A stretch of 64,000 nt of DNA from positions 203,693 through 267,692 of the forward strand of contig NZ_FYDL01000009.1 in the NCBI RefSeq assembly GCF_900187505.1. Direction: 5' to 3'. The position numbers and the translations under genes were made by a program. The stretch comes from Pseudomonas sp. Irchel s3h17 (lineage in GTDB: Bacteria; Pseudomonadota; Gammaproteobacteria; Pseudomonadales; Pseudomonadaceae). How positions within the stretch are numbered: the stretch's first letter is position 1; every line of letters starts with the position of its first letter. Below are positions 35,624 through 43,401 of the stretch, piece by piece. The notes beneath the pieces were generated by a model. That model made no database searches. It was not told the DNA's origin and saw nothing but the letters and a program-made list of their open reading frames with translations.

Positions 35624-36787
35624 ATGCCACCGTCACGTAAAGCCCTACTCTGCGAATATCGCTATGATCCTCTCGACCGACTGATTGGCCACACACAGCC
35701 AAACACCCCCGAGCACCAGCGTTTCTACTGCACAAGCCGCTTAGCTACCGAGGTTCAGGGTGCAGTGCGGCACTCCATCATGCAGCATGGCAATTTGCTG
35801 GTGGCGCAGCAGCGCCGTCAGGAAGATGAGTCTGGCGTCACGTTACTAGTCACTGATCAACAGCGTTCGGTACTGCACACTCTGACTCCTACCACGCGAC
35901 AACCCATCACCTATTCCCCCTACGGTTGCTGCGGCACTGAAAGTGGATTGACCAGTCTGCTAGGCTTTAACGGCGAACGGCCTGACTCTGTGACCGGACA
36001 TTATTTATTGGGGCTTGGTTATCGAGCATTTAATCCAGTATTGATGCGCTTTAATAGTCCTGACCGCTGGAGTCCTTTTGGAAAAGGCGGATTGAATTCG
36101 TATGTATACTGTTTGGCCGACCCTATCAACCTAATTGACCCGAATGGTCATAATCCATTCAAGAAAATACTTAGATCTTTTAAAAAACCCAAAAAACCCA
36201 ACAAGGTAAGCGCAATACAAAAGACACACAACTTCGATAGTAGCTATCATGGAAGAAGGCACTCTTCACCTTCACTTACCCCTTTATCACCGTCAGATGA
36301 GCAACTATCAAATTGGGACTTAATTGGGTTTCACGGAACCAGTGACAAGTATAGCGACAGCCTAACGGCAGGGCTTGATCCAAAATACATGGGGAAGAGC
36401 ACCAACATGCTACTCGGTGAAGGCTTTTACTTCGGAACCCGTGATATTGCCGAGATGTTTTCCTATTCAGTGGCAGATCCATATGGCCCGATGAGCTTCG
36501 GGCGCCCCAAGATCTTTGGTGTTTATACCGAAAACTTTAGCAAACTGAATGCAGGTGAGGATTATTTATTCTCAAGAAGCATCGACATTTCCACAAGCGA
36601 TGGCGCGATGAATTATAGAGAAATAGTTGCAAAAGAACATATTTATAAAGCACTGGTGATAAGAAACGCTGCCCCTGAAAGAAAAATCACACGCCCTAGA
36701 TCTTATGAGACACCTTTAACATCCAAGGCTGCTGTAAACGTCGAAAAAATACGTAGCAGGTTTTTCAAAAAAAATTTCAAGCACTGA
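35624..36787 (+). CDS. Orphan Rhs/TccC-type protein with ADP-ribosyltransferase-like tip
   Basis: This 387-residue protein starts directly in the conserved Rhs/TccC core (YRYDPLDRLIGHTQPNT, YSPYG, LLGFNGERPDSVTGHYLLGLGYRAFNPVLMRFNSPDRWSPFG) and ends the core at NLIDPNGH near residue 175. The variable C-terminus has IGFHGTSDKYSDSLTAGLD and LGEGFYFGTRDIAEMFSY, a pattern like ADP-ribosyltransferase toxins with an N-terminal HGT and a downstream GFYF element. Base composition drops in the tip, a sign of transfer. Full-length Rhs repeats, a secretion tag and an immunity gene were not seen. The ART assignment is by motif only. Confidence 0.72.
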   Translation: MPPSRKALLCEYRYDPLDRLIGHTQPNTPEHQRFYCTSRLATEVQGAVRHSIMQHGNLLVAQQRRQEDESGVTLLVTDQQRSVLHTLTPTTRQPITYSPYGCCGTESGLTSLLGFNGERPDSVTGHYLLGLGYRAFNPVLMRFNSPDRWSPFGKGGLNSYVYCLADPINLIDPNGHNPFKKILRSFKKPKKPNKVSAIQKTHNFDSSYHGRRHSSPSLTPLSPSDEQLSNWDLIGFHGTSDKYSDSLTAGLDPKYMGKSTNMLLGEGFYFGTRDIAEMFSYSVADPYGPMSFGRPKIFGVYTENFSKLNAGEDYLFSRSIDISTSDGAMNYREIVAKEHIYKALVIRNAAPERKITRPRSYETPLTSKAAVNVEKIRSRFFKKNFKH

Positions 36788-37122
36788 GGTACCGCTTCCT
36801 TACCGAAAAAGAAAACTATACGAATTGGAAGGGCGATTTTCACCCTCCCCGGTGATGATCGTTTCAGCATCAACTCCCCCCTCGGTGCAGCCCCCCCCGC
36901 AACTAGCGAATGTATTCGCGCTGACTACCGGTGATGCCGTCGAGGGAAAATATGTCGGTGCGATATCCGATTTCTTCCATTGTCGGACGACGCAGGTCAT
37001 TGCGCAGTTTGGGATACCCAGCCAACACTACTGAGAGGTATGCGATCCACCGAGTACACATTCAACCCAACCAGTTGAAGCCTAATGCTGTGTTCCCGAT
37101 CTTTTTTCAGGAGCCCGCCACC

Positions 37123-37258
37123 ATGATGCGCCCCGACACCAAAGTTGAAAAAGTCTACCTGCATCCCAAGCCTATCGACTTTCGGAAGTCCATCGACGAC
37201 CTCTCCGCTTTGGTCGAACTGGATATCAACAAAAACGGGGAGGGATTTATTTTCAACG
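37123..37258 (+). pseudogene. IS66 TnpB (Orf2) fragment
   Basis: The frame MMRPDTKVEKVYLHPKPID and FRKSIDDLSALVELDI matches the first 45 or so residues of IS66-family TnpB, after which the frame wanders off (from GEGFIFN) and similarity ends. No other IS66 orf (TnpA, TnpC) is intact nearby. It is a remnant of an insertion between the Rhs gene and the tRNA-linked strip. Confidence 0.7.
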
Positions 37259-37428
37259 CCCGTATTTATCCAACTCGCACCGCTCTAACTCCCACATACT
37301 CGATAATGCCTTCTGAAGACTCGAAGTCGCAGCACTGGGTCACGGAAGGCAATCCCTACGCATCTCTCAGAATCCTCCTCCACTTCAATCCCTTGCACCA
37401 CCTTCACCACGCGGCTTATAGTCCGCCC

Positions 37429-37595
37429 GTCGCCCATATGGCGACCGGGTTTGGCGACCCGTTGTGGTATGCAGAAGCGTTTGCTTGGTTGCAGGCGTTT
37501 TTGCATCTGTAGAGTTGTCGTTATGGCAGCTGTGCACGGGAGACCTTCGGGTCTGCCGGCTTCCACACCGGTTCGCCAACCTGTGCACAGTTGCC
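37429..37595 (+). promoter_or_regulatory. Multi-hairpin element upstream of a small gene
   Basis: Hairpins in order: GTCGCC/GGCGAC (37429-37445), CGGGT/ACCCG (37446-37461), and an outer stem GGCAGCTGTGCAC/GTGCACAGTTGCC (37525-37537 with 37583-37595) enclosing AGACC/GGTCT (37541-37554) and CCGG/CCGG (37557-37572). TTGGCGA or TCGCCAA words recur four times to 37612. It lies 57 bp before the gene at 37652 and could be a structured leader, a recombination site or a dispersed repeat. No Rfam family is claimed. Confidence 0.5.
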
Positions 37596-37651
37596 ACCCT
37601 TTCGTTTGGCGACGACAGGCTGGTAAATCTCGTTCTTGTGGAGCTTTACTC

Positions 37652-37945
37652 ATGCACGACTACATGGCGTTAACCAGCAACACCGACGACCTCCCCACCC
37701 TCTTCGTCAAAACCTCCCAACCGCTGCACGCACTGCTCGACACGGCCGGTTATCGAATCCGGGCCGTTACGCAGATTCTGGATAATCTCGCGATGCGCGG
37801 CGACATAACCACCAACTCGGTGATCCTCAGCGACTTCGCACAACTGATATGCATCCCGCTGCGCGACGGCTGTGACTTACTCGATGTGATTGCGCGACGC
37901 CTTGATGCAGAACCTCAGCCCCCAAACGAGCACAAGGCTTCGTGA
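37652..37945 (+). CDS. Small conserved hypothetical protein
   Basis: This 97-residue protein (MHDYMALTSNTDDLPTLFV) has a helical middle and no signal peptide. Its layout resembles the small DUF3077/DUF6124-type proteins common in pseudomonads, but I cannot confirm the family. GTGGAG lies 9 bp before the ATG; longer starts upstream run through the structured element and lack a ribosome site. It is the last gene before attL. Confidence 0.6.
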   Translation: MHDYMALTSNTDDLPTLFVKTSQPLHALLDTAGYRIRAVTQILDNLAMRGDITTNSVILSDFAQLICIPLRDGCDLLDVIARRLDAEPQPPNEHKAS

Positions 37946-38089
37946 GTGCGCTGAAATGAGCCGATGCGGGAATGTGTGACGAACTCACCCAACGACGAAC
38001 AAAACGTCTTCCAGGCGCTTACCGGAATGCTAAAACATCCCCCGTAACCCGCACGCCCACCATCACATCCAACAAAAAAGCCAGAAACG

Positions 38090-38128
38090 AAAAAGCCCCC
38101 GTCACTTTTCAGCGACGGGGGCTTTTTC
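38090..38128. terminator. Terminator hairpin beside attL
   Basis: AAAAAGCCCCCGTC and its complement GACGGGGGCTTTTT flank a small loop, giving a strong bidirectional Rho-independent terminator. It lies just outside attL, in what would be the original downstream side of tRNA-Ser. Confidence 0.85.
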
Positions 38129-38132
38129 TATG

Positions 38133-38161
38133 TAATGGCGGAGAGATAGGGATTCGAACCC
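38133..38161. repeat. attL core (29-bp repeat of tRNA-Ser 3' end)
   Basis: This 29-bp stretch is identical to 60947-60975, where it forms the 3' end of the real tRNA-Ser on the minus strand. Here only that end is present. Confidence 0.92.
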
Positions 38162-38251
38162 CTGCTGCTGACAGCGCATACCGCCATAGGCCGCTTAAAT
38201 CAGGCCGCAGGATCCACCGTGCAAGCCCACAGCGGCTTAAAGCGGCCTCGA

Positions 38252-38275
38252 TTTTGCCCTAAATATGCCCTAAAA
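38252..38275. promoter_or_regulatory. Putative integrase arm-type sites, left end
   Basis: The doubled word TGCCCTAAAtaTGCCCTAAA is found here and, almost identical, at 60859-60882 near the other end, in the same orientation. Tandem short repeats at both ends of an integrated phage are what arm-type integrase or excisionase sites look like. Function is inferred. Confidence 0.6.
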
Positions 38276-38360
38276 CTTTGCTATCCATGGATCCATCCGC
38301 CCCCAAACCTCAGGCATGAAAGGAATAACGCGGCCACAACGATTGTGACCCAAAGGCGCA

Positions 38361-39155
38361 TTAGAACAGACCTCCCAACTCTGCGGGAGACCAGTTCATG
38401 ATCACCAGTTCGCCACTCACCTCGGCTTTGCCCTGACGTTGATTGGTATTGCAATATCGAATGTCCAGCGCTTCGAAATGAAAGCCCTCAAAAACCCGGC
38501 GAATATCCGGGTGATCATTGATGCTGACCATGACCCTGCCTTTACAGCGCCGCATAAAGTCGGCCATTCGCTCATAGTTCTCAAAAGGAAATTCCACCCC
38601 ATAGCCTGCTGTCTGCCAGTAAGGCGGATCCATATAGTGGAAAGTATGGGCACGGTCGTAGCGTTCGGCGCATTCAAGCCAGGGGAGATTCTCGACGTAG
38701 GTGCCGGATAGGCGCTGCCAGGCAGCCGAGAGATTTTCTTCGATCCGCAACAGGTTGATGGCGGGCCCGGTGGTAGCGGTACCGAATGTCTGTCCGGTGA
38801 CCTTGCCGGCAAAGGCATGGTGCTGCAGATAGAAAAAACGGGCTGCACGCTGGATGTCAGTGAGGGTTTCAGGGCGGGTCATCTTCTGCCAATCGAACAA
38901 CTGGCGCGAGCTCAGCGCCCATTTGAATTGACGAACGAACTCTTCAAGATGGTTCTGCACGACGCGGTACAACGTCACCAGGTCGCCGTTAATGTCGTTG
39001 AGAACTTCAACGGGAGCAGCCTGGGGGCGCATAAAGTACAACGCAGCCCCGCCGGCAAAGACTTCGACGTAGCATTCGTGTGGTGGAAAAAGCGGAATGA
39101 GGCGATCGGCAAGGCGGCGTTTGCCGCCCATCCAAGGGATGACTGGGCTAGACAT
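38361..39155 (-). CDS. Phage DNA adenine methylase (D12 class)
   Basis: This N6-adenine methylase of about 264 residues has SAM motif I in IPWMGGKRRLADRLIPLFP with FAGGAALYF, and the catalytic DPPY (YMDPPYWQTAGYG). It is Dam-like and would methylate phage or host DNA, perhaps to escape restriction. I start it at the ATG at 39155, behind AAAGG; a TTG at 39164 is the alternative. A LexA-like box lies 18 bp upstream. Confidence 0.9.
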   Translation of the reverse strand: MSSPVIPWMGGKRRLADRLIPLFPPHECYVEVFAGGAALYFMRPQAAPVEVLNDINGDLVTLYRVVQNHLEEFVRQFKWALSSRQLFDWQKMTRPETLTDIQRAARFFYLQHHAFAGKVTGQTFGTATTGPAINLLRIEENLSAAWQRLSGTYVENLPWLECAERYDRAHTFHYMDPPYWQTAGYGVEFPFENYERMADFMRRCKGRVMVSINDHPDIRRVFEGFHFEALDIRYCNTNQRQGKAEVSGELVIMNWSPAELGGLF

Positions 39156-39172
39156 TGATAGCAAGACCTTTA

Positions 39173-39188
39173 CTGTATGGATAAACAG
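39173..39188. promoter_or_regulatory. LexA (SOS) box
   Basis: CTGTATGGATAAACAG fits the CTGT-N8-ACAG consensus exactly. It is 18 bp upstream of the methylase start and also at the head of the possible small RNA on the other strand. Confidence 0.72.
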
Positions 39189-39189
39189 G

Positions 39190-39305
39190 TGCTAGGCTCG
39201 CCGCGCTTTGTGCACGGAGCAAGAGCCTTGGCTGGACTTGCAGGGACATTCTGCAGGGACGGCGACCGGTTTGGATGTTGACGCATCCAAACCGGCCGCT
39301 CTTTT
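39190..39305 (+). ncRNA. Possible small RNA between LexA boxes
   Basis: This gene-free stretch downstream of a LexA box contains GCAAG/CTTGC (39219-39241), an alternative TGCAG/CTGCA stem (39239-39255), and a perfect 12-bp terminator-like hairpin CCGGTTTGGATG with its complement (39266-39295) followed by CTCTTTTA. The pieces fit a short, structured transcript ended by its own terminator. No promoter is clear, so it remains a prediction. Confidence 0.4.
39266..39295 (+). terminator. 12-bp perfect hairpin with trailing T-tract
   Basis: CCGGTTTGGATG pairs perfectly with CATCCAAACCGG around TTGACG, followed by CCGCTCTTTTA: a Rho-independent terminator for plus-strand transcription, upstream of any plus-strand gene. 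Confidence 0.75.
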
Positions 39306-39386
39306 AGTTAATATTTTTGCGAAGTTTTTGAGATGGGCTTGACGCTGCTTGTCGCCTCAACTCGTCAGATCAGTGCTTTTCAATTA

Positions 39387-39402
39387 CTGTATGAATATCC
39401 AG
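39387..39402 (+). promoter_or_regulatory. LexA-like box upstream of the yedK operon
   Basis: CTGTATGAATATCCAG differs by one base from CTGT-N8-ACAG and is 19 bp before the GTG start of the coiled-coil gene, so SOS control of the two-gene operon is likely. Confidence 0.6.
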
Positions 39403-39420
39403 TAAAAGAAAGGCGCGATC

Positions 39421-39747
39421 GTGGAACCGTATGAAATCGAGGACACCAGCGACTGGCTCGGCTGTCCTACCCGACTCGAAACCGTTAAGCACTATGCAAG
39501 CATGCTCGAGGAAGACATCCAGAATCTGAGGCGTCAACTTCAGGCGGCGAAGGAGAATATTGTCAGCCTGGTGGAAATGAACGACCGGCTCTCGACCGAA
39601 CTCCAAAAGAAGCGGACGTGGATGGCGAACCTGGAAGCCGAGACCACCGAGCAGTTGGCCGAGATCCGAAGTCTGAAACTGATCCTCGACCAAAAAGAGA
39701 GGCTCATTCGTGAGTTGCAGGCGGGCACGCTGAAGCGGAGGAACTGA
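39421..39747 (+). CDS. Coiled-coil phage protein
   Basis: This 108-residue protein starts with GTG after AAAGG. Residues 20-100 form a heptad-rich coiled coil (LETVKHYASMLEEDIQNLRRQLQ, VEMNDRLSTELQKK, EQLAEIRSLKLILDQKERLIRELQ). It precedes yedK by 2 bp, so both are probably one SOS-type operon. Function unknown; a role in DNA damage response with YedK is a guess. Confidence 0.7.
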   Translation: MEPYEIEDTSDWLGCPTRLETVKHYASMLEEDIQNLRRQLQAAKENIVSLVEMNDRLSTELQKKRTWMANLEAETTEQLAEIRSLKLILDQKERLIRELQAGTLKRRN

Positions 39748-39749
39748 CC

Positions 39750-40451
39750 ATGTGCGGTAGACTTTCCCAATATAGTGGGATTCACGACTTTGTCGCTGCG
39801 TTGAGCATGCCCAACGCCTTGGTTAACTCCACCGGCGATCAGCCTTTCGGACGGTACAACGCGGCGCCTACTACTCAGTTGGCCATCTTTCACCAAGAAG
39901 GTGAGTATCTTCACGCCGACATGGTTCGATGGGGATGGCGTCCGCACTGGGCCAAGGACCGCGCTGCGCCAATCAATGCTAGGGTCGAGAAAGTCGCCCA
40001 CGGCCCCTTCTTCCGAGCCATCTGGCCGCACCGGGCAATCATCGCCATCAACAACTGGTTTGAATGGGTGGACGAAGGCGGTCCGAAGAAGCAGCCCTAC
40101 CTGATCCGTCGCCGGGATCAATCGCCGATCCTTTGCGCCGCGATCGGCCAATACCCGAACGCTGAGCATGAGCCGAGCGATCACGACGGTTTTGTCATCA
40201 TCACCGCCGACAGCGCCGGTGGCATGGTGGATATTCACGATCGCCGGCCGGTTACGCTATCGCCGCAACTAGCCCGGGAATGGCTGGATCCGGCCACACC
40301 CTTGGAGCGAGCCGAGCAGATGGTAATGCACCAGGGCGAGCCGACCGAAGCCTTCGAGTGGTTCAAGGTAGACCGGGTAGTCGGCAATGTGCGCAACCAA
40401 CAGAGCAACCTCATAAATCCGATTGAACCTGCAAACCCGACGATGTTTTAG
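39750..40451 (+). CDS. yedK: SOS-response-associated peptidase (YedK/HMCES)
   Basis: This 233-residue SRAP-domain protein starts MCGRLSQYSG; Cys2 becomes the residue that crosslinks to abasic sites in single-stranded DNA. Conserved AAPTTQLAIF, APINARVEKV, FEWVD and DIHDRRPVTL (with His) blocks are seen. It shields abasic sites during replication. It overlaps the convergent small gene end by 4 bp. A LexA-like box upstream fits DNA-damage control. Confidence 0.92.
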   Translation: MCGRLSQYSGIHDFVAALSMPNALVNSTGDQPFGRYNAAPTTQLAIFHQEGEYLHADMVRWGWRPHWAKDRAAPINARVEKVAHGPFFRAIWPHRAIIAINNWFEWVDEGGPKKQPYLIRRRDQSPILCAAIGQYPNAEHEPSDHDGFVIITADSAGGMVDIHDRRPVTLSPQLAREWLDPATPLERAEQMVMHQGEPTEAFEWFKVDRVVGNVRNQQSNLINPIEPANPTMF

Positions 40452-40693
40452 TTCGTAGCGAGCGATCTCAGCCGCTCTTCAGTCGCGGTATCGAAGATGA
40501 CGTAAAGCCGATCTATGGTCGCTTCACTCAATGCGCGGGCTGACTCCAAGCCAAGAACAAATCCCTCAGCGCGTGCGCCAGCTTTCGCCGCAACAATCAT
40601 CGAGTCCGCCTTGGCGATCTGAGTGAGAAGCCTGTCCGCTTCGCGCTCAATCTTTGTACTTAGCTCTACCCCTTCCATGCCGCCACCATTCAT
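40448..40693 (-). CDS. Small hypothetical phage protein
   Basis: This protein of about 81 residues is helical (LSTKIEREADRLLTQIAKADSMIVAAKAGARAEGFVLGLESARALSEATIDRLYVIFD). No domain is recognised. Start at 40693 (MNGGGMEGVEL) or 40678; longer starts lack support. It overlaps yedK's end by 4 bp. Confidence 0.55.
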   Translation of the reverse strand: MNGGGMEGVELSTKIEREADRLLTQIAKADSMIVAAKAGARAEGFVLGLESARALSEATIDRLYVIFDTATEERLRSLATN

Positions 40694-40880
40694 ATTGAGC
40701 GATCGATTACAGGATAGCGGCATATGTAGCACCAGCCTTGACAACTTTTATTTAAGCACCACAAAAAGCGCATTGGAACTGAATGACTGCCTTGCCTGTG
40801 CTGACGACTCCCGTCGCTGCCGGTGGCGCCGATTGAAGGTCACATCAACATAGACGGAAAGCAAAGATCGGTATTGCCAT

Positions 40881-41759
40881 ATGAAAGCATTCTGCCATAC
40901 CCTCCTACTCCTATCTCCAAAACCAAAAGACGATATAGAGGCGTTATCAATGCTCCTTACTAAAAGTTGCCATAGCAAAGACCATATAATGAAACGCGGC
41001 TCAGTTAGACTCGGAACGCTGGATTACTATCGAAAAACAGAGATTGAAGAAATTAGAGATGAGGGAGAAGGTCAACTTACTTTTGATTTAATCATCGACT
41101 CCCCCATAGAACTTGAAACGCGTTGGTTCAATACTTTTCAACCTTTTGTCCGTGTAGGTTTTGGCGCCGAAACAGATCCGGTTCGCTTCCCCGGCAAAAC
41201 GAGCGGAAGCATAGATAATCTATCTATAAAAAATAAAACCTCTACGCAAACTACTATGCTCATCGAACGTGCGAAAATCCACATCGAGAGAGAAGCTCCC
41301 AATAGCCTAATACTTTGCGTATCCCTAGCAAACAAGCTTGACGACTGTCGAGATATATTTCCAAAGTACGATGATCAGTGGCACATACGCCAAACGAGCG
41401 CCCAGGAGTTTGGCATGCAACTTGCCAAAGCTTTAGGCAATAAATTGAAAGAGCCAAAAAGGGGTGGACTTATAGATCCAACAGTCGCAGCCGAAGAACT
41501 GACAGTGCACTTCAGACATGAAGCCGTAACCTATACAAATCGAGAAGCGCACTTTAACAAAGAGACCACTATAAATATCAATTACCTAATTAGCCGGATG
41601 GACATGATGGCATTCATCAAGCCGATCAGCTTTAAGCGAGAAAAAGAATATCGCTTCATTCTCTTTGTCGTTCATAAGGTATCCAAGACAATTCTTCCTT
41701 TATTGGAAGATCACGTAATCCTCAACTTACCTGAAGAATGTCTTAGGATGACATTTTGA
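40881..41759 (+). CDS. Unknown protein, partner of a HEPN gene
   Basis: This 292-residue protein is AT-rich against its neighbours. The N-terminal part has KRGSVRLGTLDYYRKTEIEEIRDEGEG, a pattern of a stress- or defence-linked uncharacterised group reminiscent of DUF2971-like proteins, and near the C-terminus KREKEYRFILFVVH. No catalytic site is evident. The second start at 40950 follows AGAGG and may be the true one. The HEPN gene begins 42 bp after its stop, so they probably form a pair. Confidence 0.6.
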   Translation: MKAFCHTLLLLSPKPKDDIEALSMLLTKSCHSKDHIMKRGSVRLGTLDYYRKTEIEEIRDEGEGQLTFDLIIDSPIELETRWFNTFQPFVRVGFGAETDPVRFPGKTSGSIDNLSIKNKTSTQTTMLIERAKIHIEREAPNSLILCVSLANKLDDCRDIFPKYDDQWHIRQTSAQEFGMQLAKALGNKLKEPKRGGLIDPTVAAEELTVHFRHEAVTYTNREAHFNKETTININYLISRMDMMAFIKPISFKREKEYRFILFVVHKVSKTILPLLEDHVILNLPEECLRMTF

Positions 41760-41801
41760 TAAGACGATTACAAATTATATTAAATGGACTGAGATTACCG
41801 A

Positions 41802-42383
41802 ATGAACACTCTCATTCAGCAACAGCTACTGGACGCAATAAGAACAGCTCAAGCTCCAATAGCCGCATTCATGCTAGGGATAACGGGTTTTTCCGACCCC
41901 AACAGCTCATTGGTACAACGTGCACACACAATAACGATCCGCGCGAAATCAAGCCAAAAATCACTCACCGATACGAATGAAGAAATTAATAGTCCAAACG
42001 CTTATCATCTATTAATAAATCCATCCCTAGAATACATCAAGGCGAACCCACGAAAAATTTTTGAATTTCTTAACATACCAATAAAGGCAGCAATCCTTCA
42101 CGTAGGCGATGCATTCTCCAAAGTCAAATATCTGAATCGCGCTCCAGAACTTGAATTTCTAAGACATATTAGGAATGCAATCGCACATGGTAATCGATTC
42201 AACATTACATCAGAGCTGAAGTTACCAGCAACTTTCGCATCCTATATCATCACAAACTCCCTTAATGGCGAAAAATTATTTTCTGATATTGATGGGGAAG
42301 GCTACTGGTACGACGGCGACGCATTAGCTTTATTAGATTTCTTAGAAAGCCGCCTATTATCTGGTGACTACTTCAACAAGTGA
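41802..42383 (+). CDS. HEPN-domain protein
   Basis: This 193-residue AT-rich protein has FLRHIRNAIAHGNRF, where R124-NAIA-H129 is an exact Rx4H motif of HEPN ribonuclease domains, in an all-helical context. HEPN proteins cut RNA in toxin-antitoxin, abortive-infection and CRISPR systems. With the gene before it, this may be a two-gene anti-phage or addiction module in the prophage. Alternative: a non-catalytic HEPN partner. Confidence 0.7.
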   Translation: MNTLIQQQLLDAIRTAQAPIAAFMLGITGFSDPNSSLVQRAHTITIRAKSSQKSLTDTNEEINSPNAYHLLINPSLEYIKANPRKIFEFLNIPIKAAILHVGDAFSKVKYLNRAPELEFLRHIRNAIAHGNRFNITSELKLPATFASYIITNSLNGEKLFSDIDGEGYWYDGDALALLDFLESRLLSGDYFNK

Positions 42384-42405
42384 ACCCTTATCAAATTGTT
42401 ATCAT

Positions 42406-42921
42406 CTAGCGGCTAATTTCTCGCACATAAGCTTGGCAGGCTTTGAGAGCGATCAATCCTTCGTCACCGTCTTCTGTAATGTCGACAATTCGTTGAGCAT
42501 GCGCTGGGTCAAGTCGGGCACGCGCTCCTCCATGATCCAGGCCGCCGGCATCGGTACTGGCTGGGACTGGAAAGCCACCGGCTGGATCCGTTGTGTCGAG
42601 GAGAACTGACAACCGCAAATCAGAAGTGGCAAGGCGATCGCGCAAGCGAGCCTGATTTTTTTTAGCATTGGTCAAAGCCTCGTGATGGGATTGGTCGCTG
42701 GCCGACAGGCGCTGCTCGAGCGCAAGGCGCTTATCCTGCTCGGCGCGCGCCTGAGCTGCCGCCGCGTTGCTGATGACAGTCAAGTCGCCCTGATGCAGTC
42801 CAGCCTGATCTGCTAACCGTTTGGCGTAACGCCATTCCTGCACCTGCCATACACCGACGGCAGTGATCGGCAGCAACGCGAGCGCACCGACAACTGCCAG
42901 CTTCAGCGCCGCCGTACTCAT
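42406..42921 (-). CDS. Rz-like spanin inner-membrane subunit
   Basis: This protein of about 171 residues has one N-terminal membrane helix (LKLAVVGALALLPITAVGVW) followed by a long periplasmic helix (residues 35-110, rich in Ala, Gln, Arg and Asp). This is the Rz layout; it joins Rz1 across the periplasm to fuse outer and inner membranes in the last step of lysis. The start at 42921 is 3 bp from the stop of the endolysin. The Rz1 gene is nested in another frame. Confidence 0.82.
   Translation of the reverse strand: MSTAALKLAVVGALALLPITAVGVWQVQEWRYAKRLADQAGLHQGDLTVISNAAAAQARAEQDKRLALEQRLSASDQSHHEALTNAKKNQARLRDRLATSDLRLSVLLDTTDPAGGFPVPASTDAGGLDHGGARARLDPAHAQRIVDITEDGDEGLIALKACQAYVREISR
42453..42668 (-). 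CDS. Rz1-like spanin lipoprotein, nested in Rz
   Basis: This 71-residue protein lies wholly within the Rz coding region in a different frame. It begins MLKKIRLACAIALPLLICGC, a lipoprotein signal with the modified Cys at 20. The rest is short and proline-bearing. It is the outer-membrane spanin partner. Nesting is the classical lambdoid Rz/Rz1 arrangement. Confidence 0.75.
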   Translation of the reverse strand: MLKKIRLACAIALPLLICGCQFSSTQRIQPVAFQSQPVPMPAAWIMEERVPDLTQRMLNELSTLQKTVTKD

Positions 42922-43346
42922 GGCACATCCTTGAAGAAGACATGCCGGCCGAGCTGCAGCGTCTGCTTGGCCTTCGCCGCCCAAACGGGCGCCGCTGGCA
43001 TCGTGGTCGCGTAATAGTGCGTGGCACCACCAGTGGGATCCGGCACTTTCCCTCCGATCACCTGCTCAGCAGCAATCTGGGCCTGGGCAAACTCCCGGAA
43101 CGGGATCTGCTTAGCGCCGGTCAGGTAGGCATGGTTCGGATCGTTTCGATTCCAGCAACTGAACTGGTACGGTTTCTGGCACACCCCGACATATCCCTCG
43201 CCCCACCAGGACTTGGCCCGGCCGTCGTTGACACGGTTGCGGATCGTCCAGGCAACGGCAATTTGGCCGGCAATACTTTCGCCGCGGGCCTCGCCCCATA
43301 GAGTGCGGGCAAGGATGTCACGATCCTTTTCGTTATCAGTCATCAC
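42918..43346 (-). CDS. SleB-type cell-wall hydrolase (endolysin)
   Basis: This 142-residue protein has the Hydrolase_2/SleB core LARTLWGEARGESIAGQIAVAWTIRNRVND, with the Glu of WGEARGE as the likely catalytic residue, then CQKPYQFSCWN and GATHYYATTM. It cleaves peptidoglycan in lysis. No signal peptide, so it needs a holin, none of which I see nearby. It overlaps Rz by 4 bp. Start MMTDN: the second Met (43343) is possible. Confidence 0.88.
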   Translation of the reverse strand: MMTDNEKDRDILARTLWGEARGESIAGQIAVAWTIRNRVNDGRAKSWWGEGYVGVCQKPYQFSCWNRNDPNHAYLTGAKQIPFREFAQAQIAAEQVIGGKVPDPTGGATHYYATTMPAAPVWAAKAKQTLQLGRHVFFKDVP

Positions 43347-43401
43347 TTTTCTCCAGGCAAACAGAAGCCCGCACTTGGCGGGCTTGTAGGTGTCGGCGAT
43401 A

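Noticed and set aside
36788..37122. Immunity gene for the Rhs toxin
   Set aside because: Two short overlapping frames on opposite strands have no ribosome site and are Pro/Ser-rich, so I do not call either.
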